From an uncultured Collinsella sp. (GTDB taxonomy: Bacteria; Actinomycetota; Coriobacteriia; Coriobacteriales; Coriobacteriaceae), in contig CAUGTZ010000008.1 of NCBI GenBank assembly GCA_959602645.1, forward strand, positions 1 through 64,000: a stretch of DNA of 64,000 nt. The letters are read 5' to 3'. Below are positions 41,787 to 50,328 of the stretch, one piece after another. Every line of letters begins with the position of its first letter. Positions within the stretch are counted from its first letter, which is position 1. The translations under genes were made by a program, and so were the position numbers. The notes under the pieces were generated by a model. The model ran no database searches, was not told the DNA's origin, and was given only the letters and a program-made list of their open reading frames with translations.

Positions 41787-42740
41787 CTACTGGCCGCGCA
41801 CGCGGCGAGCGATGCGGTCGGAAAGCGAGGCTTTCTCGGCGCGGTTCTTACCCCAAAACGCAAGTGCCACCATGCCGGGCCCCACGTGCGAGCCGATGGT
41901 AGGACCGACGGAACTACGGATAATCGTGACGTCGGCGCAGCCCTCCTCCTTGCGAACGGCGGCCTCGAGCCAGTCACCATCCTTCTCGGCATCGGCCGTC
42001 ATGATGGCGATGGGCATGGTGCGATCGGGCACGTAGTTCTCGCGGAACGACTTGAGGATGGACTTGAGCGCCTTCTTGCGGCCGCGGTTGACGCCGATCA
42101 GCGACAGCGAGCCGGCCAGGTCGTAGGAGAGCTCGGGCTTGACGTCGAGCTTTGCCGTAAGCTGTGCCGCCGCGGGCGGAATGCGGCCGCCGGCAGCCAG
42201 TGCGTCGAAGCTCTCGAGCGTAAAGTAGCCGTGCACGTAGGTCTTGGCCTCGTTTGCCCAATCGACCAGCTGCTTGGCGGTCAGTCCCGCCGAACGCTGG
42301 CGCACGGCCTCGAGTGCCAAGAGCGCGCCGGTCGCGCAGGGCAGAGCGTTGTCGACCACGTAGAGCTCAAAGTTGGGATACTCGGCACGCACGGCATCTG
42401 CCGCCTGGCACGCGGAGTTGTAGCTCGACGACAGTGCCGAGGTAAAGCACAGGTAGACCGTGGGCGTGCCCTCTTTGGCGCACTCGGTAAAGAACTCGAT
42501 ATAGCGACCGAGCGACACAGCCGAGGTGGACACGCGGGCGCCGGCGCGCATGCGGTCGTAGAACTCCTTAGGGCTCATGCTCGACCAGATGTCGTCCGTG
42601 CGCTCCTCGCCATCGATAATGAAGGGGAAACCCAGGATATCGACATCAAGGTTCGCGGCGACCTCGGGACTAAAGTCGCAGCAGGTATCGACGACGATGC
42701 GGCAACGGTCCGAATGGCCGGTAGATGCAGCCTTGTCCAT
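41787..42740 (-). CDS. DegV family protein
   Basis: This 317-residue protein is a DegV-type fatty-acid-binding protein. It has IVVDTCCDFSPEVA at the start, the IDGEERTDDIW segment, STSAVSLGRYIEFF with the fatty-acid headgroup-binding Ser, and LSYDLAGSLSLIGVNRGRKKALKSI in the second half. In other bacteria such proteins present exogenous fatty acids to FakA kinase; no fakA is nearby. The ATG at 42740 has AAGGAG. Confidence 0.9.
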   Translation of the reverse strand: MDKAASTGHSDRCRIVVDTCCDFSPEVAANLDVDILGFPFIIDGEERTDDIWSSMSPKEFYDRMRAGARVSTSAVSLGRYIEFFTECAKEGTPTVYLCFTSALSSSYNSACQAADAVRAEYPNFELYVVDNALPCATGALLALEAVRQRSAGLTAKQLVDWANEAKTYVHGYFTLESFDALAAGGRIPPAAAQLTAKLDVKPELSYDLAGSLSLIGVNRGRKKALKSILKSFRENYVPDRTMPIAIMTADAEKDGDWLEAAVRKEEGCADVTIIRSSVGPTIGSHVGPGMVALAFWGKNRAEKASLSDRIARRVRGQ

Positions 42741-42757
42741 CAAAGCGACTCCTTACG

Positions 42758-42790
42758 TAAAAAGGCGGCCACCCGCATGGGATGGCCGCC
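42758..42790 (-). terminator. Terminator of hpf
   Basis: GGCGGCCA and TGGCCGCC arms form a stem followed on the minus strand by TTTTTACG, 30 bases after the hpf stop. Confidence 0.8.
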
Positions 42791-42819
42791 AACCGTTAAC
42801 TCATGCAAGTTAACGTATT

Positions 42820-43404
42820 TTACTCGTCAAGTGTTTCGATGCGGGGCTTGATGATGCCATATCCACCATTCTTACGGTGATACACCACATTGATGAGGCC
42901 AGTCGTCGCGTTCTCGAACACGTAGAAGTCGTGGCCGAGCAGATCGGTCTGCACCAGCGCCTGCTCCTCAGTCATCGGAGTGACATCGATGACCTTCTCG
43001 CGGACGAGCAGGTCGTCCTCCTCCTCGGGCAGCAGCAGGTCGGCCAGATCCTCGACGCGCTCGACCGGTGCGACATCCGCGGCGCTGGCACCACCCTGGC
43101 GGTTGTCCACGACCTTGGTCTTGAACTTGCGCAGCTGGCGGGTGACCTTATCGGCGGAGAGGTCGATGGCGGCGTACATATCTGCGCCGTGCTCGGCAAC
43201 GCGAATCACAGAGCCGCGGGCACGAACCGTGACCTCGACGATTGCCGGGTTGGGGTTCGAGGGGTTCTTCTCATAACGAAGCACGACGTCGACTGTCATG
43301 GGCTCGATATCGAAAACCTTGAGCGCCTCGCCGATCTTCTCATCCACATGCGCACGCAGAGCATCGGTTACCGTCGTCTTGCGTCCAGAAACCTTGATAT
43401 CCAT
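42820..43404 (-). CDS. hpf: Ribosome hibernation-promoting factor, long form
   Basis: This 194-residue protein has the N-terminal S30AE domain (MDIKVSGRKTTVTDALRAHV through about residue 100), a linker, and the C-terminal dimerisation domain ending EALVQTDLLGHDFYVFENA-like and INVVYHRKNGGYGIIKP. Long Hpf makes 100S ribosome dimers in stationary phase. The ATG at 43404 has GGAG seven bases upstream. A monocistronic gene with its own terminator. Confidence 0.93.
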   Translation of the reverse strand: MDIKVSGRKTTVTDALRAHVDEKIGEALKVFDIEPMTVDVVLRYEKNPSNPNPAIVEVTVRARGSVIRVAEHGADMYAAIDLSADKVTRQLRKFKTKVVDNRQGGASAADVAPVERVEDLADLLLPEEEDDLLVREKVIDVTPMTEEQALVQTDLLGHDFYVFENATTGLINVVYHRKNGGYGIIKPRIETLDE

Positions 43405-43721
43405 ACGTGGCTCCAATCTGCCTCGGGGACTTACTGTACTGGCTATGTACCCATTGCCGTGCATTTAATCACCCGAATTCCCAAAGACCCGAATAACGAT
43501 TGCTTGATACCGCATACCGAAGTCTCGCACTTTTCTGTGGCAAAGTGCGCTATAGAAGGGAGCCGACGGCTTTGTATTTGGTCCCGAAAATTGGCTTTGA
43601 CCTGCTGGTTTTATAGGGATGAAAAAGCCGGGCTCCCCTATTGGGAAAGCCCGGCAGTGCGTGTTGAAACCGTGAAGAGGTGTCCTTTCCAACGTATAGG
43701 AGACACCACCCCTAGCAATAA
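43405..43721. other. Intergenic region between hpf and the binding-lipoprotein gene
   Basis: This 317-base stretch holds the hpf upstream region and the terminator at 43622-43655. I see no other gene or repeat in it. Confidence 0.5.
43622..43655 (-). terminator. Terminator of the binding-lipoprotein gene
   Basis: GCCGGGCT (43627-43634) pairs with AGCCCGGC (43648-43655), followed on the minus strand by TTTTTC. Confidence 0.85.
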
Positions 43722-44729
43722 CTAGCTATTGAGTTTGTTAATGTCGTCGTCGGTGATGGTGCCTTCCTGGCTGGACGATTTGTCCTCGGAGGATGCGGTC
43801 TCATTGTTGGAATCGGAGGACTCGCTGCCGGAGGACATGGTCTCACTGGACTCAGAATCGCTCGGCTGCACGTTAGCGCCCGAAACCGTCTTAGTGGTGA
43901 GGTCGTAGGGCATCGTGCCGTACCAGACGCAGTGGACCGCCTCGAGCGTGCCGTCGGCCGTAATACCGTCGAGGGCATCGCTCACGGCACGGCACAGTTC
44001 GTCATTGGACGAGAGGCCCGCAACACCAAGCGTCGAGGGCGCCTCGAGCGAACCGACATAGGAGACCTCACTCATCAGACGTGCAAGGTAGCCGCCGGCC
44101 GTGGAGTCGCAGATCACATAGTCGACCTCGCCGGACTCGAGCGCCTCAAAGCACTCGTTGATGTTGGAGTAGGTCTTTTGGTTGGCGGTGATGCTCTGCT
44201 TAGCAAGCGCCTCCTGCGAGGCAGAGGACATCTGAACGCCCAGGGTGGACGTGTTAAGGGTATCGGTGGAAACGTTGAGCGACCCACCATCGCTAGTTTT
44301 ACCGAACACGGAAGCGGCATCGTACAGGCAGGTGCCGAGCGAGCTAACGTCCCCGTCCGTGGAGTTGATCTCGCCGATAAAGATATCGGCCTTTTTGTCG
44401 CCGAGCGCGGAACCTGCCGAGGACGCATCGACAAAGGCGACCTTAAGGCCCATGCGGCTTGCGAGGGCGCGGGCAGCGTCGACTGCATACCCCGTAAGCT
44501 CGCCGTCGGCGCCCTGCATGGCCTGCGGCGCATCGGAAGTATCGAGGGCGACCGTCAGGGTTCCGGGAGTGACCAGGGCATCGTCCGACACCGCCGGCGT
44601 GACGGTCTCGTACTCGATCTGGTCGATCGCGGGAGTCGTGAACGTAGACAGCGGGTTGAACGCGCATCCGCTCAGGCACAAGACGGCGATGACCGCTGCG
44701 GTCCCAGCACCTAACCGAGCCGCGTGCAT
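43722..44729 (-). CDS. Extracellular solute-binding lipoprotein (SBP_bac_3-like)
   Basis: This is a protein of about 335 residues with a lipoprotein signal: MHAARLGAGTAAVIAVLCL then the lipobox LSGC. The mature part resembles amino-acid-type ABC binding proteins (PGTLTVALDTSDAPQ, LTGYAVDAARALASRMGL, DIFIGEIN, YSNINECFEALESGEVDYVI). A Ser/Glu-rich tail ends the protein. No permease or ATPase gene adjoins it. The ATG at 44729 has GAGGGG; an ATG at 44747 is an alternative. The long open frame upstream (to 45245) lacks protein-like features and is taken as leader. Confidence 0.82.
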   Translation of the reverse strand: MHAARLGAGTAAVIAVLCLSGCAFNPLSTFTTPAIDQIEYETVTPAVSDDALVTPGTLTVALDTSDAPQAMQGADGELTGYAVDAARALASRMGLKVAFVDASSAGSALGDKKADIFIGEINSTDGDVSSLGTCLYDAASVFGKTSDGGSLNVSTDTLNTSTLGVQMSSASQEALAKQSITANQKTYSNINECFEALESGEVDYVICDSTAGGYLARLMSEVSYVGSLEAPSTLGVAGLSSNDELCRAVSDALDGITADGTLEAVHCVWYGTMPYDLTTKTVSGANVQPSDSESSETMSSGSESSDSNNETASSEDKSSSQEGTITDDDINKLNS

Positions 44730-44747
44730 CAAGCTGCCCCTCACCAT

Positions 44748-45084
44748 GTCCACTACCCTGCCTTCTGTGTCGTATACGATCCGTGCCCTGCACGGAATAT
44801 CGGGTTGTTCCCACCAGCTGACCTGGTATTTGACCCCACACTTGCGCACCGGGGCGTTTGCTCGGGAGGCCGCAGCCACCTTCACGACTGGCCCGCTCGC
44901 CCGCGAGGCGGTATTGCCCCAAAGAAAGTAGAACGGACGGTGCGGCTTACATCTAGGACGCGCCATGATCGCGCCGCGCGCACGCGGTCGCTTACGTGGA
45001 TCCCTTTGACCGCGTCTGTCTTGGACTAGGACGGGCATTTCGTCCGTCCGCAACCACAGCCTGGTAGGAACGAAGCGCATTATA
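44748..45084 (-). promoter_or_regulatory. Promoter and long leader of the binding-lipoprotein gene
   Basis: TATAAT is read on the minus strand at 45079-45084, giving a leader of about 325 bases before the gene. The leader can form GGACGG/CCGTCC and ACGCGGTC/GACCGCGT stems and has GC-rich inverted segments. No known riboswitch or standard RNA was recognised. Whether it is a leader, a separate RNA, or inert is open. Confidence 0.4.
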
Positions 45085-45224
45085 GCTAAGTTCAAGCTAA
45101 AGTTTAAGGTTAGGGGCGTCATTCGCATCGCGAGTACAGATTTCGCAGGTCGGAGTGGGCTATTCGTGCCCCTATGAAGCCCGAAGCTCCCCTGTGGGGA
45201 GCTCCGGGACACCCTTCTTAGGGT

Positions 45225-45449
45225 GCCGTGGCCAAAAAATGGCAAATATGAGTACTGTCACCAATTTAGTAACAGGCAGTTTTGGCCTCTCGGACAGATT
45301 TTGCGCTCAGTGTCGTCAACCTGATGCTTAGTTATTCTACATTTGTTTATTATCTTCTTACTTTACGATGCCTCCGAGTCCTAAATTCCTTGATTTTGCT
45401 GTTACTGATTTAGTGACAGTACTCATATTTGCCATATTTTGGCCATGGC
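45225..45449. repeat. MITE-like element with 51-bp terminal inverted repeats
   Basis: The left (45225-45275) and right (45399-45449) arms match at 46 of 51 positions in inverted orientation, including GGCAAATATGAGTACTGTCA. The 123-base centre is AT-rich and encodes nothing. The element's base composition contrasts with the GC-rich genome. It lies between two minus-strand genes. Confidence 0.75.
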
Positions 45450-45479
45450 ATATGATTAACCCCCTATTTTCGACGCGAA

Positions 45480-46589
45480 TTAGACCGGCTTAAGCCCAAA
45501 ACACACCCGCAGCGTGTTAAGCAACGCCTCTTGCTTCTTTCTGCGGGCATCGACACGATTCCGGTACCGCTTTCGCATACGCTGGTGGATGCGCCATGCG
45601 AGCGCTTCCATCGCTTCCATGTCGCAAAGCATTTCGTTATTGACCGTTGCGACCTCGATTCCCATAGTAATCAAGCCCGTGTTGCGTTTTTCATCATGGA
45701 TACGTCCCCTCCGGGAGGAATGGCCCAGCTCACCGTTGTATTCCAGGTCAAACCGGGCTGCCTCCTGATATGCATCGCAAACTGCATGGGGCATCCCCGA
45801 GATTGTCTGCGCGCGATCATCAAACTCGATCTTGTAGTCGGTCTTAAAGGGACCGCAGGCAAATCCGCCATAGGGAAACGGAAGCGAAAACAGGGCGAGC
45901 ATGATGCACTCCATGGGCGAGCGCAGGTTTTCTGACAAGTAGGGACACAGACGCTGCAATTGTTTGGCCACATTCCCCTTGCATGCCGCAAGGTAATCTG
46001 CCAGGCGATTGGGTGTCAGCACCGGCTCGACTTCAAAGTAGCCCACGTCTGTCGGTTGGTCCTTGTCCTTTGCAAGTTTGTTCACAACGGGCGAGGTGTA
46101 GGGAGGCAGATACTTCCCGCGGTCGCTCAGTGAAATCTTGGAGCACAGTTCCTGGGCCAGGGCAAACGCTTGAATGCAGCCGATCTCGCGTGCAACGGCA
46201 ACACAAAGGGCCTCGGGAGATAGACTGTACACCCCCGGTTCCACCTCTAGAATCGAGCCGGCAGGCAACTCGGAGCATACGGACCAACTCACGCCAAGAA
46301 TGCGGCGGCGCTGTGCTGCAGACCCTACCAGCAAACACAAATCCTCTTGCACCTCGCCGCTTGCGGCCCCAATCCGCACCAAGTCGGGAAGATAGATGTC
46401 CTCGGTCGAGGGCGATGACGTGCGCAGCACACGGCGCTCCTCATCGGGACCGAGGTCCCTCCAGCTTATGTAGCCCATCTGCCGGCGCTCGGCGCGAATC
46501 ATGCGTAGCGCCGAGGCGCCTGTTAGGATTACGGAAGCCGCTAGCTGATCGTCTGTCGGCTCGTTGCGCCGCTCAATCTTTACTGCCAC
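45480..46589 (-). CDS. Putative PD-(D/E)XK-type nuclease-domain protein
   Basis: This is a protein of about 369 residues. The C-terminal part has SPMECIMLALFSLPFPYGGF, then FDLEYNGELGHSSRRGRIHDEKRNTGLI (in parts) and a MGIEVATVN strand: an Glu ... DLEY-Gly ... R pattern as in Vsr/DUF559-like endonuclease folds. The N-terminal part is not recognised. The GTG at 46589, preceded by GGGGTGG, is preferred because longer starts run into comFC. Function is unknown; a Coriobacteria-type accessory nuclease is inferred. Confidence 0.7.
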   Translation of the reverse strand: MAVKIERRNEPTDDQLAASVILTGASALRMIRAERRQMGYISWRDLGPDEERRVLRTSSPSTEDIYLPDLVRIGAASGEVQEDLCLLVGSAAQRRRILGVSWSVCSELPAGSILEVEPGVYSLSPEALCVAVAREIGCIQAFALAQELCSKISLSDRGKYLPPYTSPVVNKLAKDKDQPTDVGYFEVEPVLTPNRLADYLAACKGNVAKQLQRLCPYLSENLRSPMECIMLALFSLPFPYGGFACGPFKTDYKIEFDDRAQTISGMPHAVCDAYQEAARFDLEYNGELGHSSRRGRIHDEKRNTGLITMGIEVATVNNEMLCDMEAMEALAWRIHQRMRKRYRNRVDARRKKQEALLNTLRVCFGLKPV

Positions 46590-46599
46590 AAAACCACCC

Positions 46600-47406
46600 C
46601 TACCAAACGCGTGCGATAGCGAGGCCATCGACTGCTGCAGCGCCGGCACGCTTGAGTTCCGCCGAAGCCGCAGCCATCGTCGCGCCCGTGGTGATAACGT
46701 CATCGATAAGCAGTAGGCGGCGGCCGTGCACGTCCTCAACCGTCTCGTACATGCCTTGGGCACGCTCGCGGCGCTCCTCACGACCGAGTTCGCGCTGGTC
46801 GCCATGACCGTACTTGACGAGGGCATCGAGCAGAGGGACACCCGACAGCTCGCAAAATGGGCGCGCAATGGCCTCCATATGATCGAAACCGCGCCGCCGA
46901 AACGCTGCCGCCGTCGCAGGCACAAACACCACCGCATCCGCACTGGACAGCACACCTCCTAAGCGTTCGGGCGCTACGATCTGGGCATGCAGGGCGGTGT
47001 CGTAGAGCAGCTCCGCCAGATACGGAGCCAGACGTCGCTCGCCCGCGTCCTTGTAAGCTTTAATGATGCGCGGCAGCGGATGCGCATAGACGGCGCACGC
47101 CAAGCAGCGGTCGAGCGCCTCCGACATTGCCGAGGACGTGCCCTCGACCGAACACTCAGTGCACAGCAAATCCCCAAACGGGGCGCCGCATCGGGTACAG
47201 CTATGACGTGGGTCGATGAGCGTGAGCGCGGCCAGACAGTCTTGGCAAATAAGCGCACCGGCGCGCTCGCAGCCGGCACATCGTGTTGGCGACAATGCCT
47301 CGAGCGCCTCGTGTGCCGCCCGCTCGGCAAACGGTAGTAATTCGTCCGCAAACGGTAGGGCACCGGCACCCTGCAGACAGCTCAATATGTTCAGATGGCT
47401 CTTCAA
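46600..47406 (-). CDS. comFC: ComF family protein (ComFC-like phosphoribosyltransferase)
   Basis: This 268-residue protein starts with zinc-ribbon cysteines (RCAGCERAGALICQDCL and CTRCGAPFGDLLCTEC) and ends in a PRTase domain with VVFVPATAAAFRRRGFDHM and the PRPP loop LLLIDDVITTGATMAAA. ComFC proteins take part in DNA uptake for transformation or related DNA metabolism. The start is probably TTG at 47406 with GGGAGGG seven bases upstream. The following gene begins 11 bases after its stop. Confidence 0.9.
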   Translation of the reverse strand: MKSHLNILSCLQGAGALPFADELLPFAERAAHEALEALSPTRCAGCERAGALICQDCLAALTLIDPRHSCTRCGAPFGDLLCTECSVEGTSSAMSEALDRCLACAVYAHPLPRIIKAYKDAGERRLAPYLAELLYDTALHAQIVAPERLGGVLSSADAVVFVPATAAAFRRRGFDHMEAIARPFCELSGVPLLDALVKYGHGDQRELGREERRERAQGMYETVEDVHGRRLLLIDDVITTGATMAAASAELKRAGAAAVDGLAIARVW

Positions 47407-47410
47407 GACA

Positions 47411-47444
47411 CAACCCTCCCTACGTTCGGTCGCAGGGAGGGTTG
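47411..47444 (-). terminator. Palindrome between ricT and comFC
   Basis: CAACCCTCCCT pairs with AGGGAGGGTTG (11 bp). It may end the ricT transcript, although the T-run is weak. The stem also contains the likely ribosome-binding site of comFC. Confidence 0.5.
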
Positions 47445-47508
47445 TTGATTCGGCGCTATGATACCCCGATGCGCTCGGGGCAAGGCGGGCTAAATCCGCT
47501 CGCGGGCG

Positions 47509-49209
47509 TTATTCGCCGGCGGGCGGTTGTGGTGCGGACGAAGACGGGGTCGAGCCCTCGCCACCATCCTGGCGCGGCTTGCGGGAACGGCGACGGCGAC
47601 GGCGCTTTTGACCCTGGTCGGCCGAGCCCTCGCCACCGCGATCCTCGCGCGGCTCGCGCTCATCGCGAGCGGCGCCACGCGAAGCCTTGGCAGCCGCTCC
47701 CCCGCCATCCCCGGGACGACGACGTGTGACCTTGACCTCGCCATCCGAGACCTGATCGGCCACGGAGGGCACTGAGGGCTTCTGTTGCGCGCCCGAGGAA
47801 TGGCGACGGCGCGGACGCGGCGCGCGCTCCTCCTCGCCACGTGACTTGCCGCCCTTGTCGGCAGGTGCATCGGAGGCCGAGGGGCCCTTGGAAGCGGCAC
47901 CGGCCTCGCGAGCAGCTGCGGCGCGGAAGGCGTCCTCGCGCTCCTCGCTCGACAGATGACGACGGCGGCGACGTGTGGGGTTCATGCCACCGCCGCGATT
48001 CTGCTGCTGGGGCTGCTGAACCTCGCGCTCGCGAGAGGCGTTCTTGCCCGCGGCTGCAGCCTCGGCAGCATCGCCCGAGCCCGCGCGCTTGCGACGACGA
48101 CGGGCACCGGCGGCCTCCTCGGCCTCGGGTGCCTCGGCCTTACCACGGCCCTTTCCGCGGCCACGGCCCTCGCCCTGACTCTGAGCAGCGCGGGCATCGG
48201 AATCGGCATCGCGACGACGGCGCTTGGGCATCGACGTGCCAGCAAGACGGTCGGCGCTCGACAGGCCATCGCCCACGTCAACGCCGTTCTCGCGATCGAG
48301 TTCCATGAGCGCCAGGCGCATCTCGGGCGATTCGATGCGCTCGAGCACGTCGCGCGTCACGCAATCGGGGCGGCAGTTGCAGCCCTGCTCGGCAGCCTTC
48401 TTTTTGCAGCCCTCCGAGCAGGTCATATCGGCCAAGTTGACCTTAAAGACCTTGCCGTTCTCCAGACGCAACACCAGCTGCTCGCGCGGCGTGTCATATT
48501 CCTGGATACGCGCCTTGCCGAGCGGCGTATCGATGAGCGTCTTCTTTTTGGGCGCACGGCTCTTAAAGTCCTTGTAGGCCTCGAACTCATAGCGCAGGCA
48601 GCACATCAGGCGGCCGCAAACGCCGCTGATCTTGGACGAGTTGAGCGGTAGGTCCTGCTCTTTTGCCATGCGAATCGAGACGGGCTCAAACTGTCCGCCA
48701 AAGCGCGTGCAGCAGAGCTCCTGTCCGCACTGGGCATAGCCGCCCACCAGGCGGGTCTCGTCGCGCACGCCGATCTGGCGCATATCGACGCGAATGTGCA
48801 GCGTCGAGGACAGGTCCTTGACGAGCTGACGAAAATCGACGCGCTCCTCGGCCGCAAAGTAGAACACGGCCTTCTCGCCGCCAAACAGGTACTCGACGCC
48901 GACCGGCTTCATCTCGAGGTCGAGCTCCTTGACCAGGCGGCGGAAGTCGACCATGGCCTCGTCGCCCTGGATGGCCAGGTCGTCGGCAAGCTGCAGGTCG
49001 ATGTCGCTCGCCACGCGCAGCACGGGCTTGAGCGGCTGACCGATCTCGTCTTGCGGCACCTCGAAGGGATCGGCCGTGACCAGGCCGATCTCGGTTCCGC
49101 GCTCGGTGGAGCAAATGGCATAATCGGCCTCGAGGATATCCAAATCCTGCGGATCGAACCACAGGTCGCGCGAGGCGTAGGTAAACTTAACGGGTACGAC
49201 TAACGGCAT
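47509..49209 (-). CDS. ricT: PSP1-domain protein RicT with long basic tail
   Basis: This 566-residue protein has the RicT/YaaT PSP1 core in residues 1-290: VVPVKFTYASRDLWFD, RQIGVRDETRLVGGYAQCG, the cysteine motifs CGQELCCTRF and CGRLMCCLRY, and an added Cys-rich stretch near 270-285. RicT with RicA/RicF controls RNase Y processing in Bacillus. Residues about 310-566 are Arg/Lys/Ala/Gly-rich and disordered, with runs such as KRRRRRRSRK; typical RicT proteins are about 275 residues. It overlaps holB by ten bases, the usual tmk-holB-ricT order. Confidence 0.9.
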   Translation of the reverse strand: MPLVVPVKFTYASRDLWFDPQDLDILEADYAICSTERGTEIGLVTADPFEVPQDEIGQPLKPVLRVASDIDLQLADDLAIQGDEAMVDFRRLVKELDLEMKPVGVEYLFGGEKAVFYFAAEERVDFRQLVKDLSSTLHIRVDMRQIGVRDETRLVGGYAQCGQELCCTRFGGQFEPVSIRMAKEQDLPLNSSKISGVCGRLMCCLRYEFEAYKDFKSRAPKKKTLIDTPLGKARIQEYDTPREQLVLRLENGKVFKVNLADMTCSEGCKKKAAEQGCNCRPDCVTRDVLERIESPEMRLALMELDRENGVDVGDGLSSADRLAGTSMPKRRRRDADSDARAAQSQGEGRGRGKGRGKAEAPEAEEAAGARRRRKRAGSGDAAEAAAAGKNASREREVQQPQQQNRGGGMNPTRRRRRHLSSEEREDAFRAAAAREAGAASKGPSASDAPADKGGKSRGEEERAPRPRRRHSSGAQQKPSVPSVADQVSDGEVKVTRRRPGDGGGAAAKASRGAARDEREPREDRGGEGSADQGQKRRRRRRSRKPRQDGGEGSTPSSSAPQPPAGE

Positions 49210-50327
49210 TTCAGTGCCTTCCTGATATCGAACAGCATGACCTCGATGGCCAGCTGGGGAGTAACGTTTCTGGCAATGTTGCGCTCGGCGGTCGCGACTG
49301 CCTCGAGCGCCCGCGTGGCACCCGCAACATTGGTCGCGGCGGCAAGCCGCCCGATCGTGTCGCGCACGTCCTCGTTCACTACGTCGGCTGCCTCGTCCTG
49401 AAGCGTCAGCAGCACGTCGCGCATAAGCGTCCGCGCGCTCGCCAGCGCTTCCATGATACCCGAACGCTCGCGCGCGTTGAGTTCGCGCTTGTTGCGGTCC
49501 TCAAGCTGCTTCAATGCTCCACGCGACAGGTAATCGGCGTTTTGCTCGAGCACCTTTTCCTGCGTGGACTTGACCTCGGCGAGCGGCGCCCTAACGGCGA
49601 CGATGAGCGACTTGGCGCGGCTGAGCACGTCGGCCTCGTCGGCGGCGATGAGCGAATCGATGGCACGGACCATCTGGCGGCGAGCATCCTGGCGCTCGGC
49701 GCTCTTGAGGAACTCGATGCCGCGCGTGGGGCTTCCCGCTACGGCAACGGCCATACGGCAACGCGCAGGGTCCTGACCGGTGGCACGGCTCACGGCCTGC
49801 GCGGCGACGGCGGGCGATACCAGCCGAAACGGCACGCACTGGCAACGACTCACGATAGTGGGCAGCATCACGTCTGCCGAGGTGCCCAGCAAGATGAACA
49901 TAACGCCCTCGGGCGGTTCCTCGAGCGTTTTGAGCAGCGCGTTGGCGGTGTTGGCGCGCAGCTGCTCGGCACGGTCGATGATGTAGACCTTTGCCTTGGC
50001 GCGGATGGGCGCCAAGGGCACGTCGTCGAGCAGCTCGCGGGTCTGGGCGATGAGATAACCCGTGGCGCTCTCGGGCGTGTAATAGTGCACGTCAGGATGC
50101 GTATGGCGCGCGACGCGCACGCAGCTGTCGCACGAGCCACAGCCGTCCCGCTCGCACAGGAATGCCTGGGCAAGCGCCCATGCGGCGTCGAGCTTACCGG
50201 CACCGGGCGCGCCCAAGAACAGGTAGGCGTGCGATGCGCGGCCGCTTGCGATGGCGTTGGTCAAAAAGTCGCGCACGCGCTGTTGGGTGTCGAGCTTGGC
50301 GAGCAGGCTTGCCTGAGCGGGGGCCAT
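49200..50327 (-). CDS. holB: DNA polymerase III delta' subunit
   Basis: This 375-residue AAA+ protein is the clamp-loader delta' subunit. It has a P-loop-like GAPGAGKLDAAWAL, zinc cysteines CERDGCGSCDSC, and KVYIIDRAEQLRANTANALLKTLEEPP. The ATG at 50327 follows the tmk stop by one base; a longer start would run into tmk. It overlaps ricT downstream. Part of the conserved tmk-holB-ricT cluster. Confidence 0.93.
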   Translation of the reverse strand: MAPAQASLLAKLDTQQRVRDFLTNAIASGRASHAYLFLGAPGAGKLDAAWALAQAFLCERDGCGSCDSCVRVARHTHPDVHYYTPESATGYLIAQTRELLDDVPLAPIRAKAKVYIIDRAEQLRANTANALLKTLEEPPEGVMFILLGTSADVMLPTIVSRCQCVPFRLVSPAVAAQAVSRATGQDPARCRMAVAVAGSPTRGIEFLKSAERQDARRQMVRAIDSLIAADEADVLSRAKSLIVAVRAPLAEVKSTQEKVLEQNADYLSRGALKQLEDRNKRELNARERSGIMEALASARTLMRDVLLTLQDEAADVVNEDVRDTIGRLAAATNVAGATRALEAVATAERNIARNVTPQLAIEVMLFDIRKALKCR

Positions 50328-50328
50328 G

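Noticed and set aside
44748..45084. Known housekeeping RNA (RNase P, tmRNA, SRP RNA or 6S RNA)
   Set aside because: The conserved core sequences of these RNAs were looked for and not found on either strand.
44730..45245. Open frame extending the binding-lipoprotein gene by about 170 codons upstream
   Set aside because: It would place the lipoprotein signal in the middle of the protein, has Arg/Pro-rich non-protein-like composition and contains a good promoter.
46590..46955. Longer start for the nuclease-like protein
   Set aside because: It would overlap comFC by more than 350 bases in another frame, with Arg-rich composition typical of a shadow frame.
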